Shown here one piece after another: positions 21,580-33,084 of a stretch of DNA of 64,000 nucleotides. Source of the stretch: Haematobia irritans (lineage: Eukaryota; Arthropoda; Insecta; Diptera; Muscidae); NCBI RefSeq assembly GCF_050003625.1, contig NC_134397.1:95459562-95523561 (forward strand), in the 5' to 3' direction. The translations under genes were made by a program, and so were the position numbers. The notes below the pieces were generated by a model. The model was given only the letters and a program-made list of their open reading frames with translations, made no database searches and was not told the DNA's origin. Position 1 is the first letter of the stretch; the number at the start of each line of letters is the position of its first letter.

Positions 21580-22132
21580 TTAGGTTAGGTGGCAGCCCGA
21601 TATTTCAGGCTCACTTATGGCGATTTCGATTGGGATAAAAGGTGCAACATTCTCGAAATTGATTGTAAAATATGAAGCACACTGTCATAGATTTTGGATC
21701 CGGTATCCTTCACAATATTATGAATTAACGATAATTTTGCAATGACACTATCATTTGGGCGAAAATATAATAAGGAAAAAAGTAGTGTAACACCAAGTCA
21801 ACATATTATTTGCAAATCGAAAACGCCCTTAGACTATTCAGTCCATTGTGATACCACATTGGTGAACTTCTCTCTTATCACTGAGTGCTGCCCGATTCCA
21901 TGTTAAGCTCAATGACAAGGGACCTCCTTTTTATAGCCGAGTCCGAACGGCGTTCCAAATTGCAGTGAAACCACTTACAGAAGCTTTGGAACCCTCAGAA
22001 ATGTCACCAGCATTACTGAGGTGGGATAATCCACCGCTGAAAAACTGTTTGGTATTCGATCGAAGCAGGAATCGAACCCACGACCTTGTGTATGCAAGGC
22101 GGGCATGCTAACCATTGCACCACGGTGGCTCC
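21580..22132 (-). repeat. tRNA-derived SINE, full copy, interrupted
   Basis: An 18-bp target duplication, cttcattctatgtatagg, flanks it at 21562-21579 and 22133-22150. On the minus strand it begins with a tRNA-like head (gagccaccgtggtgcaatgg, then a B box ggttcgattcc). It continues through the body and ends in a tail of cctaacctaa. A small insert at 21618-21827 interrupts the tail-proximal part. The long TSD indicates target-primed insertion by a LINE machinery. It lies in the end of the hAT-type MITE. Confidence 0.92.
21618..21827. mobile_element. Small MITE inside the SINE (210 bp)
   Basis: The ends tggcgatttcgatt and aaatcgaaaacgcc are imperfect inverted repeats. The SINE sequence gctcacttagactatt is split, with tta (or ctta) on both sides. 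There is no coding potential. Confidence 0.7.
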
Positions 22133-22640
22133 CTTCATTCTATGTATAGGACAGGTATATTATAAGTTTGACATTCCGTTTATAACACATCGAAATGTGG
22201 ATTTCCTAACATGTTAAGTTTTTATATAACATATGCAGTACTAATTACTTTTTTCAATATTTTTTCACCCTGGTCAGTATTGTGTATACAGTTTTGAAGT
22301 GATCTCGTTTTTCGAGGTACAATAATTTTAACAAAGTGTTTTAATATATTGTTAAATTTTTGGAATAGCCCCTATATAAACCGATACCCGACTTCATTTC
22401 TTGAGCATCTACAGATACTACAAAAACTATTGACCTAATATGGAAAATTCTGTAACATATTTTTTTAGTCCATGCCAAATATGGCTTATATCGGTTTACA
22501 TCGGCCCGTGGTTTGATATGGCTCAAATATGGACCAATCTCGAGTTCTTGAGTGCATGGGTACCACAACATTCATAAATAATTTGAAACCAAGTATTAAT
22601 TTGGGCTCATAAAGAAATAACCCATATAATGACATCTTGA

Positions 22641-23379
22641 AGCCATAAATGAAAATAGTTCATTTTAACCGTTTTCCATCATTTCCACTCCAAAAATCAT
22701 ATAATCGGTTACGAGGGGTATTTTGGATTTTTTTACGGTATATACGTACTTGTATTTATGAATATCTCCAATTTGTTCATGCATGCGTTATTACAACCCG
22801 CTCTATTGTTCATGCGTGTACCTTGAAAAGTACGATTGTATGTTCATGATAATGTAGGGACCTACAAAAACGTACATTCACGATCCCAAGGATAAATATG
22901 GCAATAATTGCAAGATGATGGCAAAAGAATTTCCATGAAAGCATTCGGTGGCAAGTCAAGAGTGTATCCACAATGTGGAGAGTCTTAATTCAATGCGTTC
23001 AAAAGAAAAAAAGATTTATGAAAAAAGCTCAAAAAATTGTTGTGTTTAATTTTGGCTAACTCCATCATTATCCTGAGTACTCGTACACCGCGAAATAAAG
23101 TGTGTTCATAAAATGTATTTTTATATCTCAAATTTTAATTTCATATCTCTTTAAGTGTAAGCATCTTTCGCATATTTCAATATGCATCGAAAAAAAGCAA
23201 AAGTACGAACAACCTCATGCGAAAATGTAACTAAATATATTGCCATTTTTTTCTATAACTTCTATAACGTGCTGTTAAAAAAAACTGGAATTTACAGAGG
23301 TTTTTGAATTTTCAAATACCATTTTCGGAAAGACTTCTCAAAAATGAAGAATCAATCATCATCTGTATGATCCTTACAA
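22641..23379. other. Gene-free stretch
   Basis: No gene or delimited repeat is recognised. Phrases such as gttcatgcatgcg and gttcatgcgtgta near 22775-22820 form a short local repetition. Confidence 0.35.
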
Positions 23380-23539
23380 TTTATACCCAAGTTTAGTTCA
23401 TAAAATGTTTGAGACATACATGAAATAGAGAAAATTTCATTGGGCTCTTAAAAAATTTTAAAAATGAATTATAACAAAATATTTGTTTTGCAATAATCCT
23501 AAGTTAATTTTACCATTCGTTTAACAAAGGACTTTTTTC

Positions 23540-24095
23540 TGTGAATGGATGACTTCATTATAAAATTTGAAAATATAGCGAAATTTTTACAGCCGATTTA
23601 ACTTTATTTTAGTTCATGAAAATTAGTTCATTTTAGTTTAGTTTTGTCAAATGTAAAAAAAATCTTATTTTAATTAGTTTGTCCTTACTTTAATCACGTG
23701 AACTACAAATGAGAAAAAAGTTTTATTCAAATGAAGTACACAATTTTACTAAATATGAAAATAATTCATATTTTCCTAAAATGTGGTAATTTTGCTGTGG
23801 TAAGTACATTTACTTACCACATAAAATGTGGTAAGTACATTTTCTTAACTTGTGCCTGTCTTGAACTTCATATGGCGCTAAAGAAATTTTAAACATTTTT
23901 AATTGCAACTTTTTCTTCCAAAATATGACATTTTATTAAACAATAAAAATTATTATTTTTATTAGATTTGACAAATATTATTAACTTATTTGTATCATTT
24001 TGCAATTACTAAAATATTTTAGTTAAATGTTTCTAATATATACCTACGTTTCCTTTCATGATGGGTTCTCTTTTTTTTTCTGGGTATAGGGAGGA
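23540..24095 (-). repeat. Dispersed repeat, family D, minus copy
   Basis: Read on the minus strand, this matches 9425-10020 block by block. Around 23795-23840 an inverted repeat based on gtggtaagtacat/atgtacttaccac is an addition not seen in the other copy. The start may lie near 23380, where tttagttcataaaatg occurs. Confidence 0.65.
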
Positions 24096-24705
24096 GGCAC
24101 AACGACATCATTGTCTATGAACATTTTATTTTACAGCGAAAAGAAAATTTCAAACGACATCTTTATATAATTTTTTGAGTGTACACTTAAAGCTGGAGTG
24201 ATAAACATGTTTATCAAAATTTCGATTTATATTTTAATTGGGTTGTAAATTATAGGGCAGATAAATTTAATCTTTATAGCCTAAACTATGACAGATAGGT
24301 ATTAACCCTACGTCGGAAGTGGCCGTCATAAACATATATTGACGACGTATTTTATTATATATCAAAAACGTTGTAAACCTTCTTAAAATACGTTGTTTTC
24401 TACAATGTAAGAATTTGTACAGAATAACATTTTGGAGCTATTTACGTCTCACTTGTTTTACATTTTTTGCGAATGCGGTTTCCTTACAAAAAAAAAAATA
24501 GCAAGAAAATGCTAATATTGGCAAGAGCCGAGTATTGGAAAATACAAAGGCAAAGTTTGTGACAAATTTTAAAGGCTTATACTATTGCCAGTTAGATTTC
24601 ACATAACCATATTTAAAACAGGGTTATTTACACCTAGAAAAAGTCTCTTCGAAACTAAAGGAAAACAAAAAATTCTAAACAGAATGCTCTTAGAAATAGT
24701 TCATT

Positions 24706-25360
24706 CACTGAAAAAAATATTGTCGTGAGGTCAAAGATTTCATGTCTTTAAAATACGAATACATATTTTGCTTAGCATAGAAGACGCATTTCTCTAAAAT
24801 AAAGTTATTTTCCTTGTCCAAAAGTCGATAAACTTTTCAATGAAGTCGTATTGTCCTTATAATTAAGTGTTTTAACTTAAAAATGGGTATCTTAACATGA
24901 AAGAAAAAATGTATAGGCTAAGGTCAACTTGACTTTAATAATTCAGAAAAATTCTTTAAATTTAATGAAATTGTCTTTAAATTTGTTGTCTTTTTGCATC
25001 TTGACTACAAAGCAAAAAATCGTTCAAATATAGGACATGTTTTTCAAAACTTTATTTTAAAGAAGTTTTTTACTTCAAACATAGCATAATTTCTACTGGA
25101 AGTCGAGTCCTATTTTGGAAAATAAAGTTGCCGTTAACTCGTTTTTAAAGGACTTTGATAGCATATGAAGAAAAAAAGCTGAGAAAGCGAAAAATTAAAA
25201 TTTGCTTCCTAGAAGCAAGTACACAAAACCTAAATTTAAAAGAGAATTGTGTCTTAAAAGTATCCTTACTTGTATTCTCCGCTTCTTTGGCTCGGAATCA
25301 ATACCAATTTTTTTAAAGTAAAGACAAAATCTTTGGAACCGAGTATGCTTTTTTTCAGTG
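24706..25360 (+). mobile_element. MITE family C, full length (655 bp)
   Basis: Starts cactgaaaaaaatattgtcg and ends gtatgctttttttcagtg. The interior includes tgaggtcaaagatttcatg, tccttataattaagtg, cttcatatgctatcaaag (minus) and gagccaaagaagcgg (minus). The flanks are tt on both sides, so a 2-bp duplication is possible. The 76-aa minus frame at 25195-25425 belongs to this repeat and is not a gene. Confidence 0.85.
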
Positions 25361-26139
25361 TTAACTAGAATAAGGTGTGGAATTTTACTAACCTGATTTA
25401 TTCTCGGGGTATAAGAATTTACCACTCAACAAATAATTTTTATTCACTGATAAGAACACAGTCATAAATTTTATAATAACCGAACTTAAATTTGCTTTCC
25501 TCGAATTTAGTAAAATTTCTTATCAAATGATAAATCTGAATAAGAACTTAGCATAGAAAAATATTTTAGTTCACTCGTACTAAGAAGTATTCAAACCCCT
25601 TTCAAAACATAAGGAAACACACTTGTTAGAATATAGGAAATTTTCCTATATTTCTCTTATCGACCTGTCATCGATGTAATCGATATGTTTGCGCGGGGTT
25701 TGTTTTTTTCTTCAGTTGGAATCGTGTTGCTATAGTATACGGAGCGTCACCAAATCTTGCGATTGTTAAAAAATAATATAATACTCGGTACTGTTTGGAA
25801 AAATACAAATAAAATATATAAAATATTTGTAGTTTTAAATTAGTGGTTAAATTTGTCAGTTTGTTTTGAAAAGTTTATTAATGTGCGTGATGGTTATGTT
25901 AAAGTGGCAGCCCGATTAAGATTCAGGCTCACTTAGACTATTCAGTCCATTGTGATACCACATTAACTAAAAGTACCTATTACATATGGGCACTTCTAGT
26001 TTTAACCGCTGAACCTTCTCTATTATTTTCTTTTGTTGAACCAACGAGATTGTTCCAAAAACAGCAGACTGCTTAAGTTAACGTTTTCCAGGTCCGCCAT
26101 TAATATAAAGCTATATGCCTCTATAATTCTGCAGACTGT
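25361..26139. other. Gene-free stretch with a SINE remnant and TATCGAT-like motifs
   Basis: At 25892-25962 (minus) the phrases gtggcagcccgatta, caggctcacttagactattc and ccattgtgataccac are the 3' part of the SINE. Around 25660-25690 the cluster cttatcgacctgtcatcgat and taatcgatatg resembles DREF-type promoter motifs of flies, but no transcript start or gene is visible. Confidence 0.4.
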
Positions 26140-26737
26140 TTGGTGCGGTTTATTGGCTGGCGGCATCATCGGGCCGTATTTTTTCCAAAATGAGGCCGGT
26201 CAGGCAGTTACTGTGAATGGTGTTCGCTATCGTGAGATGATAACGAAATTTTAATGGCCCTAATTGGAAGATATGGATGTGGACGAGATGTGGTTTCAGC
26301 AGGACGTTGCCACTTGCCGCACAGCTAACGAAACAATGTATCTTTTGCGCAAACAATTCAATGGCCATGTTATCTCACGTAATGGCGATGTCAATTGGCC
26401 GCCAAGATCATGTTATTTGACACCGTTGGACTTTTTTCTTTGGGGTTAGTTGAAAGAAAAGGTGTACGTCGATAAGCCAGCAACAATTCAAGAGCTAAAG
26501 GATGAGATAATTCGGCACATTAACGGCATAGAACCTCCATTATGCCTTAGCGTCATCGAAAATTTGGACCATCGGATGAAGGTGTGCCACCGAGGTCGCG
26601 GCGCCCATTTGGCCGATATTTTGTTCCATACATAACTGAGTTATACCAATATATCATAATAAAATAAAATTACAATAATTTCCTAAATAGTTTGTGTTTT
26701 ATTCAACATCGGCCCTTGAAATTTGAACCACCCTTTA
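26140..26737 (+). pseudogene. Mariner transposase remnant (DD41D-type), dead
   Basis: The catalytic half of a mariner transposase is readable across stop codons: VWCGLLAGGIIGPYFF, then DEMWFQQDVATCRTA with the second Asp, then LTPLDFFLWG with the third. There are stops after ITKF near 26252, inside WP-LED, and after FFLWG at 26447-26449. No first-Asp segment (FSDEAHF) is found. The right end carries tttgaaccaccctttag-like text at about 26719-26736, a mariner-type terminus. The left end is not found. It is a different lineage from the copies at 1-3 kb and cannot be active. Confidence 0.88.
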
Positions 26738-27193
26738 GAAACTGTCAAACTAAAACATCTCAGCTCGGTGTGAACGGAAACGGTGTATTGGAAAAACGAG
26801 TCAGTGGGAAAATAGCATAAAGGTCCTATAAACATTTGTGACTGTATTACGTTTTTTTACGATTTATAGGGTAGAAAACCAAAAAAAAAAATTGCTACTC
26901 GGACCATCTCTGCCCCACACTTATAAAAAAGTTTATTTAAATCGAAAGATGTTAAGAACTATTTAAATATTTTGAGCAGAAAAAGCCAAAGACGTTAACA
27001 AAGTCCGAAAAAAATCTATAAATCACACTCAAAAAAAAGTGAACTCTCTACTTCACTAAAGCCAATTCAACTTTATTTTAGTTCGTGGCATTATTTCGTT
27101 TGGAGAAAGTTTCTTTTACTCTGCTATTATTTTACGTACGTTAGTTAAATGAACTAAAACACGGGAAAAATTATACAAAAATGAAGTATAAAA
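26738..27193. other. Gene-free stretch
   Basis: No gene is seen. At 27036-27160 the order aaaaaaaagtgaactctcta, ccaattcaactttattttag and ttatttcgtttgg is related to family D repeats. Confidence 0.35.
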
Positions 27194-27527
27194 ATGTAGG
27201 ATTCCGTTTGTAACGCATCGAAATCTTGATCTCAGATCCCAAAAAATGTTTGTCTTTTTCGTGGTGGTAAAGTTCGGAGTCGATATAGCGCTGTCCGTTC
27301 GTTTGTTTTAATCATGCTTACTTCCAAACAAGCTAAACATAGTACAAGTATTTATCGTTAATATAAGCCAGATGGCATTGCAAATGGTCCATATGAGACC
27401 ACTTTGTAATATAGCCCCCATATAAACCGATCTCCAAATTTGATTTCTGAAAAACTGTCTTGAACCCAAAAAATATATTTTGAAATTCGAATATAAATAA
27501 CGGCTTAAGTTTGACATTAAAAAGGGA
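27194..27527 (+). repeat. DINE-like F1 fragment
   Basis: Starts near ggattccgtttgtaacgcat and contains cgaaatcttgat, a decayed GTCY region (gctgtccgttcgtttg), tagcccccatataaaccgat and ctccaaatttg. Only about one monomer is left. Confidence 0.75.
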
Positions 27528-27537
27528 CTTGCAGTTA

Positions 27538-27619
27538 GGTTAGGTTAGGTGGCAGCCCGATGTATCAGGCTCACTTAGACTATTCAGTCCATTGTGATAC
27601 CACTTTGGTGAACTTCTCT
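27538..27619 (-). repeat. 5'-truncated SINE with target duplication
   Basis: Only the last 82 bp of the SINE are present, tail (ggttaggtggcagcccgatg) plus the adjoining body. Both sides carry cttgcagtta (27528-27537 and 27620-27629), a 10-bp duplication. 5' truncation with a TSD is the signature of target-primed reverse transcription. Confidence 0.9.
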
Positions 27620-27629
27620 CTTGCAGTTA

Positions 27630-28440
27630 ACATCATGCATTATGGTGTGGACACCCTAAATTTAGTTTTGTTATTAATCAGTGACTTTGATAAGGACGAT
27701 GCTATGCGATATGGAAAAATTCCTAATCTTAATTTTCAGCATACTCTCAGAAATATGGATCTCATATGTTCACATACCGTAGGAGACAGTATTTGGCGTA
27801 AATCAATCCTTGGGCCTCTGACCAAATTGGCATGAATCGTTCAACGACGACAATTCCCCTTATGATACTAGAGCATGTTTTCATCTGCCAAAAGTTAGCT
27901 ATTATAGACAACCATTCGACTTCATATGAACTTCCTTCACCATGGCCCTCCATGTCAGCTTAGGTTGTGCCATAGTTGGTAGTGTCAGAAAGTTACAATG
28001 GCAATGCCAGTGTCAGTGCATGCATCGACACCATTCCGATTCCTAGCTTATATTCCGTGAATGGGTGTTACAATTGCAGCTTTTCGGTTTGGGGTCTTTG
28101 TTTTTGGCATGTCATTCCGAAAAGAACATGCAACTTGCTGTTGAATGCTAACCATAATGCTGGCAAGAAGAAGCTTTATTACCTTGAATACCGGCAAAAA
28201 GAAAAGTGTTGCAAACCAAATACATAAGCAAGAAATTGAATAAAACTCGGTGGTGGTAATGGTGGTGGCGGCGGTGTTTTGCCAAAAGTATTCACTTCTA
28301 TGAATACTAAGAGACGTGTATTTTCAAGTACTTCAGGGAGGTGAACATCATCTTGCAGTCGAAGGACAGTGACTCCATGAGCACAAACTGCTAAACGAAG
28401 AAAAACTCTGTGATACTCCTAGTTGACGAGGTGACTCAAA
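27630..28440. other. Gene-free stretch, possibly single-copy
   Basis: Frames of 60-91 aa on both strands show no recognised motif. A GGTGGTGG run lies at about 28243-28275 (tggtggtaatggtggtggcg). No repeat family is recognised. Confidence 0.35.
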
Positions 28441-28880
28441 AGAGACACTGTGGTGCAATTGTAAGCACCTTCGACTGAACACCAAAAAGTTTTTCAGCGG
28501 TGGCTTATCCCCTCTCCACAATGCTGGTGATTGCGCCGCAATATGGTACGCCGTTCTGACTCTGCTATAAAAAGGATGGCCCTTGTAAATGAGCTAAACA
28601 TACACTGAAAGAAGAATTTTCTTTTTACGCTACGAAAGTTTCTTGCAACATTTCTGATAAATGCGGGTTTATTATTCTTAAAGAAAATACTATATAATAA
28701 AGGAGAATTTCTTTTGTCTAAAATTTAGTTCCGGAGGAAAGTAATTTTTCTTTGGTTGTAGAATCAAACAGCACTCATTCAAAAGAGAGAATTTCACAAG
28801 CTGTGGTACCATAATAGACTAAATAGTCTATGTGATCCTAAAAAAGGCCAGCCATTATACCTAACTCAAGGTGACTCAGT
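28441..28880 (+). repeat. SINE copy interrupted by a small MITE
   Basis: A truncated head (gacactgtggtgcaattgta) lacks the B box. The body has gaacaccaaaaagtttttca, gtggcttatcccctc, tataaaaaggatggccc and gagctaaaca. After an insert at 28603-28758 it resumes with gaatcaaacagcactcattc and ends near gccagccattatacctaact. Confidence 0.82.
28603..28758. mobile_element. MITE, 156 bp, TIR cactgaaagaag, TA target
   Basis: TA flanks it at 28601-28602 and 28759-28760. Removing the insert plus one TA restores the SINE phrase aacatagaatc as seen in other copies. The ends cactgaaagaagaatt and taatttttctttggttg are imperfect inverted repeats. Confidence 0.8.
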
Positions 28881-29965
28881 TCGTCATAAGCATTTTATGT
28901 TTTCCTATTCTCTATAGATGCAGAGAAAAATAATTATTTCCTCCCAAACGAAGTATCGTTTGTTATTGCTTTTTGCGATAAAAAAATTTTATTTGGAAGA
29001 AAAAACCTTAGATTCTTGCATTTATATAATTCCTCTGAATTCAAGTATGTATATGTCCGTAACACTGCCAGTACGATTACGTATCCGAAACGTTCGTAAA
29101 AAAAATTTCAATCACAGAAAACAAATAACTTTTCACCAAAAGAATTTTCTTCGTAAAAAGAACGAAAAAGTTCCTTAAAAGTACGAGATTTGTCATTGTT
29201 TTACAATGAAAGAAACTTTTCATTAAAACTACGAAATATTACGTTCTTTTTACGAAGATTTCTTCCAAAATTTTCGTAGGTAGTAAGAAACAATTTCGTA
29301 CTTTTTCATGCTTTTTATGAAACAATTTCGTACTTTTTATGAAAAACTTTCGTACTTTTTGTGAAAAATGTTCGAAGTTTTCGAAAAAAAAAATTATAGT
29401 CCAAAGTGCATTTGATTGTAGCAACAAGTTTGAAAAATATCATCACTACTTTACATTTTAAGTTTTTGAATAACTTTTAGTTCGGTTGCTTCACGTTTAT
29501 TCATAGCATGCTGTCACCCAAATGAGAAGTACCATAGACATGCATTAAAAAATTGAATAAAGGAATGCACTCAAGCACATTATCAAAGACAATTTTATGT
29601 CGCGAATGGATATTTTACAACTTCAATGAAACTTCTTCCTTATTTGAAGGAATATGTTTCATAATTTTTGATTTGAAATTAGAAGAAGTAGTAATGAAAA
29701 ATTCACGAAAAATAGTTAATGAAGAATGTTTCGTAAAATTAACGAGGAGAATTCTTTCGGTGTGGGTACTGTACTAATATGTACATTTTCCTCGATTGTT
29801 TTCTGTTGCACTTTGGTATCGTGTAGCGATATATTCCCCTGTTCTCAACGCCTATATCGAGTAGGAACGAAATGTGTTACATGTAAATATGCGAACCGAA
29901 CGTACCGGTATTTAGAAAGACGTGGAGATAAACGACAGCTGAAGAACTTTTTTTTTGTATGCAAT
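28881..29965. other. AT-rich, AAA-CG-rich stretch with short direct repeats
   Basis: The phrase ttcgtactttttatgaaa recurs three times at about 29293-29365 with period about 30. Around 29150-29260 acgaaa/tttcgta motifs are dense. The text near 29745, gagaattctttcggtgtg, resembles a complement of the MITE end at 28603, so a longer relative may occupy part of this stretch. No gene is supported. Confidence 0.4.
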
Positions 29966-30660
29966 AGATAGTATCGATAGTTTCAAAAAAAAAAAACAAT
30001 CGATAGTATCGATACTATCGGAATTTTTGCAATAACTAATTATTTCCGATTTGTAATGTTTTTCATTAAACAAAATTATGATCATTTTTCTTGTGCGTTA
30101 GAAACTCACATTTTAATGATTTTCGATTATTCAAAATGAATAAGCAAGAACAACGAAAAAAGCTACTTCAAGCGCTATTTGCTAAGGTCCATTGAGAACT
30201 TGTTGATATTATTTGATTTTAAACAAGTCCTTCAGACTCCGTGGATGCTGGAATTTATAAATAAACATAAGGTCCATGATTTTATCACCAACATCCCGAT
30301 GAAAATCATTGCATAATTGATCACAATGGACGGAATATTCTTAATGAGCCTGAAATAGATCGGGCTGCCACTTTAACCTAACGGTCTAAATTTCATTTTT
30401 TAAATATGTGTTAAATTGAGTTTTCTGGTTTTTGTTGTATGGAAAAAACTATTTGCTACAGAATGAAAGGAGAGGCAATTCAGGAATAATTCTTTAGACA
30501 TTAAAATATATCTGATTTTTTTTTTTTATTTTTGGGTTATTGTTACCTACATTAGTACATGGCATGGCCGGTATTTTGAGTGATCTGGGCTTCTTCGATA
30601 GTATCGCTATCGGAAAATAAATATCGATAGTACCAAAAAAATTAAACTATCAATAGTGTA
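29966..30660. mobile_element. Putative element bounded by TATCGATA-rich inverted ends
   Basis: The left part holds tagtatcgatagtttcaaaa and then atcgatagtatcgatactat. The right part holds atcgatagtaccaaaaaaat and aaactatcaatagtgtag. The ends are therefore imperfectly inverted and carry several TATCGATA (DRE-like) cores. No TSD is resolved. A frame from atgaataagcaagaacaacg near 30136 is soon stopped. A SINE remnant (30324-30390) sits inside. Confidence 0.5.
30324..30390 (+). repeat. SINE 3' fragment
   Basis: acaatggacggaatattctt, then gagcctgaaatagatcgggc, then tgccactttaacctaacgg. This is the distal body and a short tail. Confidence 0.8.
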
Positions 30661-31640
30661 GCTCTAGTATGCAAGGCGGGCATACTAACTACGGCGTTAA
30701 TGTGGATCCATAATAAAATCGCACAATACTCATTATTAAGTGCGAAGTTACTAATCTGTGATTTAAGGCCATGGTTTTATCCACCAAAAAATTACAATAA
30801 TAACTGTCAAATCGTATGGTCAACAGCATTCCTAATCGAATCATTTTTGGTCATATGTGTGTAAGCTGTAGTGGGTGTACCACTGTGGAGCTAAATTCAC
30901 GTTAAGTCCTTACATGCGTCATACATGTTTTTGGGGGGTATAGAGGACCAAAGAATATTCGAAGGCTCATTCATTTCCATCGGAATGCATACACAGCCGA
31001 CATCATCATCACTTATCCTATTGCAACTCATTCACCAAAGACCTCTCACAATCCAATGCATGGACAAGTGTAGCTCATATTCAGACGGAAAAGGTGTTGA
31101 AGTGCTTAAGTAACATTTAAGGAATTATGACATAAAACCGCAACGAACCGATACCAACAACATCAACAATCGAAATAACAACGCACCATACATAGTTCCA
31201 ATATCGCACTGACTACAGTGCGATATTGCCAGAAGAGTTGAGGTGTAGATAGAAGTATGAGTGTGTGTGAGTGTGTGTTTGTGATATAGGTCGCATTTGT
31301 TGGAAAAACTAACAAGGAGGCAACGGAAACGGAGTAAACTCAATGAATAAGTGCAAAAGAGGACTTATTCAGCGAACATATTGATAGCATTTGTCTAACT
31401 TTTCTTGTAATTCGTACCCATACTAAACGCGAAAAAAGTGAACCAACCAGGAAAGAAAATTTTGATTAATTTTAGAACATTTTAACTAAGTGGTATACAA
31501 ACGCCGATATCACAATAGGTAAATGTCTTTCAATCAATTCAGAAAAATATATATTAGACATAATCAAATTTTTGTTTGTTTTGTTAGAGAAAATTTAATA
31601 GTTTGACGAAAATAATTGTAATACAAAATTGGAAAAATAT
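30661..31640. other. Gene-free stretch, possibly single-copy
   Basis: The text tatgcaaggcgggcatacta at about 30668-30688 is a short piece of the SINE head (minus). The rest is not recognised. A TG-rich run, gtgtgtgtgagtgtgtgttt, lies at about 31260-31280. Confidence 0.35.
31199..31228 (+). repeat. Perfect 13-bp hairpin
   Basis: caatatcgcactg and cagtgcgatattg are separated by acta. The stem does not extend beyond 13 bp, so it is too short for a microRNA precursor. Confidence 0.7.
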
Positions 31641-31689
31641 CTTTCGCATCATACGAAGTTTAGGATTTATGGTAAAATTAACAAGTTTT

Positions 31690-32440
31690 AAGAAACTCCA
31701 TATGATAGTGCCGTCAAGTGTGTTAAATTTGATCAATATCGGTTCAGAGTTATATACGGTTTGTATATACATATATCTTTCGCCCGATGTGGATTTAATT
31801 GGGTTAAGAGGACAACCTTTGCAAAAGGAGTACAATTGATAGTATCGTCTATGGTGCCAACGATCGGATGTTGAGGCAAAAACTAAAAAAATGCACTTAT
31901 AGGTTCAACATTTGGAACACATATTGTATATAATGTCAGAAGAGCTCATAGAAATTTTCATATCGATCCGCCCACTGAAACCGTTAATATTTATATTCTA
32001 CACTACACTACACTGTGGTTTTGTATTCAATGTCTAGGTCACAATTTTAGACCAATGGACTTTAAATTTTGTACAAGTATGTGTATTGGGTTAGGATATA
32101 GCCCAATTGATTTTGCGGATATCGGTACAGATTTAGATATAGCTCCCATATATATCTTTCGACCTAAATGCAGGCCCCAGAGGCCATAGTTTCACTCTGA
32201 TTTTCTTTAAATTTTGCACAATGAATACAATGAATAATATTTTAAAGTGTGCCAAATTTGGTTGAAATCGGTTCAGATTTAGATATAGCTGCCAATGATA
32301 TCCTTCGTCCGATTTACACAAATGTGACCAAAAAAGTTTTACTCCGGTTTACGTGAAATTTTGCACAGAAAGCTATACGTGGCAAATTTGGTGGAAATCG
32401 GTTCCGATTTAGACAAAGCTATCATATATATCTTCCACTT
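31690..32440 (+). repeat. DINE-like F2 fragments
   Basis: Several diverged copies of the F2 phrases occur: atatctttcgcccgatgtgg (31774), cagatttagatatagctccc (32130), tagatatagctgccaatgat (32280) and gaaatcggttccgatttaga. The order and spacing fit two to three decayed monomers. Head and tail are not found. The 144-aa frame that begins inside, at 32361, is not supported as a gene. Confidence 0.75.
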
Positions 32441-33084
32441 GATATGCACATTATTAATATCTACTTTACGACACAAAAGTAATTTCGACCGTTGTGCAGT
32501 TAAAATGTTACTGGTGCAATTTTTTTTATATCTGAATCTTTTGAACTTTTTAAAAATTTTCACCATAAGCCGGACGCTGCCGGAATTAAACTTAATACCA
32601 CATAAAGGTACATACAATAACCTTTCTTCCCATACCAAAATGTCTGTGAATACACGTAAATACAGAAAGTACCATTCCAGGAAATACAAACATTACATGA
32701 AAAGTATAAAACAAAAACTTAACACTTTAACACAACACATTGCATTTCACACAAACAAGTGCGAATTTTTAATATTTTTATATTATTTTACGTAGCTTTA
32801 GTAATATTTTCCACTTTACACAATGTGGATTGGCTTATCAGTTTATTTTTTACGGCAACTTTTCTACAATGTGTGTGTTTTTTTAAGCGTATCAAAATGT
32901 AAACAGTCTAAATATAGCCAACTTTGCCAGCTTGTTTTAAAGCAATGAGTTGCCACATGTTTCTCATATTTTGTATTTCGAGCTAGCTACTGGGATGTCT
33001 TCAATGTCTTCCTTACCACTATCAAACAACTGACTTTTTGCAGCAGAATTCGGTCATTGGCCCCTAGTGCAATGCTTGAATTTC
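32441..33084. other. Gene-free stretch
   Basis: A plus frame to 32795 and a minus frame 32339-32689 overlap on opposite strands. Neither shows family motifs. No repeat is recognised. Confidence 0.3.

Larger units (their letters stand above)
21139..22640 (+). mobile_element. DINE-like F1 element hosting a three-level nest
   Basis: The head tatactcaccatcatagga is cut at 21161. After the inserted elements it resumes at about 22151 with aggtatattataagtttgac. It continues to about 22640 with diverged F1 monomers (gaatagcccctatataaacc). No GTCY tract survives. Confidence 0.7.

Noticed and set aside
31199..31228. microRNA precursor
   Set aside because: The perfect stem is 13 bp and does not extend; a precursor needs about 30 bp of imperfect stem.
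32339..32795. Plus frame of 144 aa and minus frame of 116 aa
   Set aside because: They cover the same DNA on opposite strands, partly within decayed F2 repeat, and have no family features.
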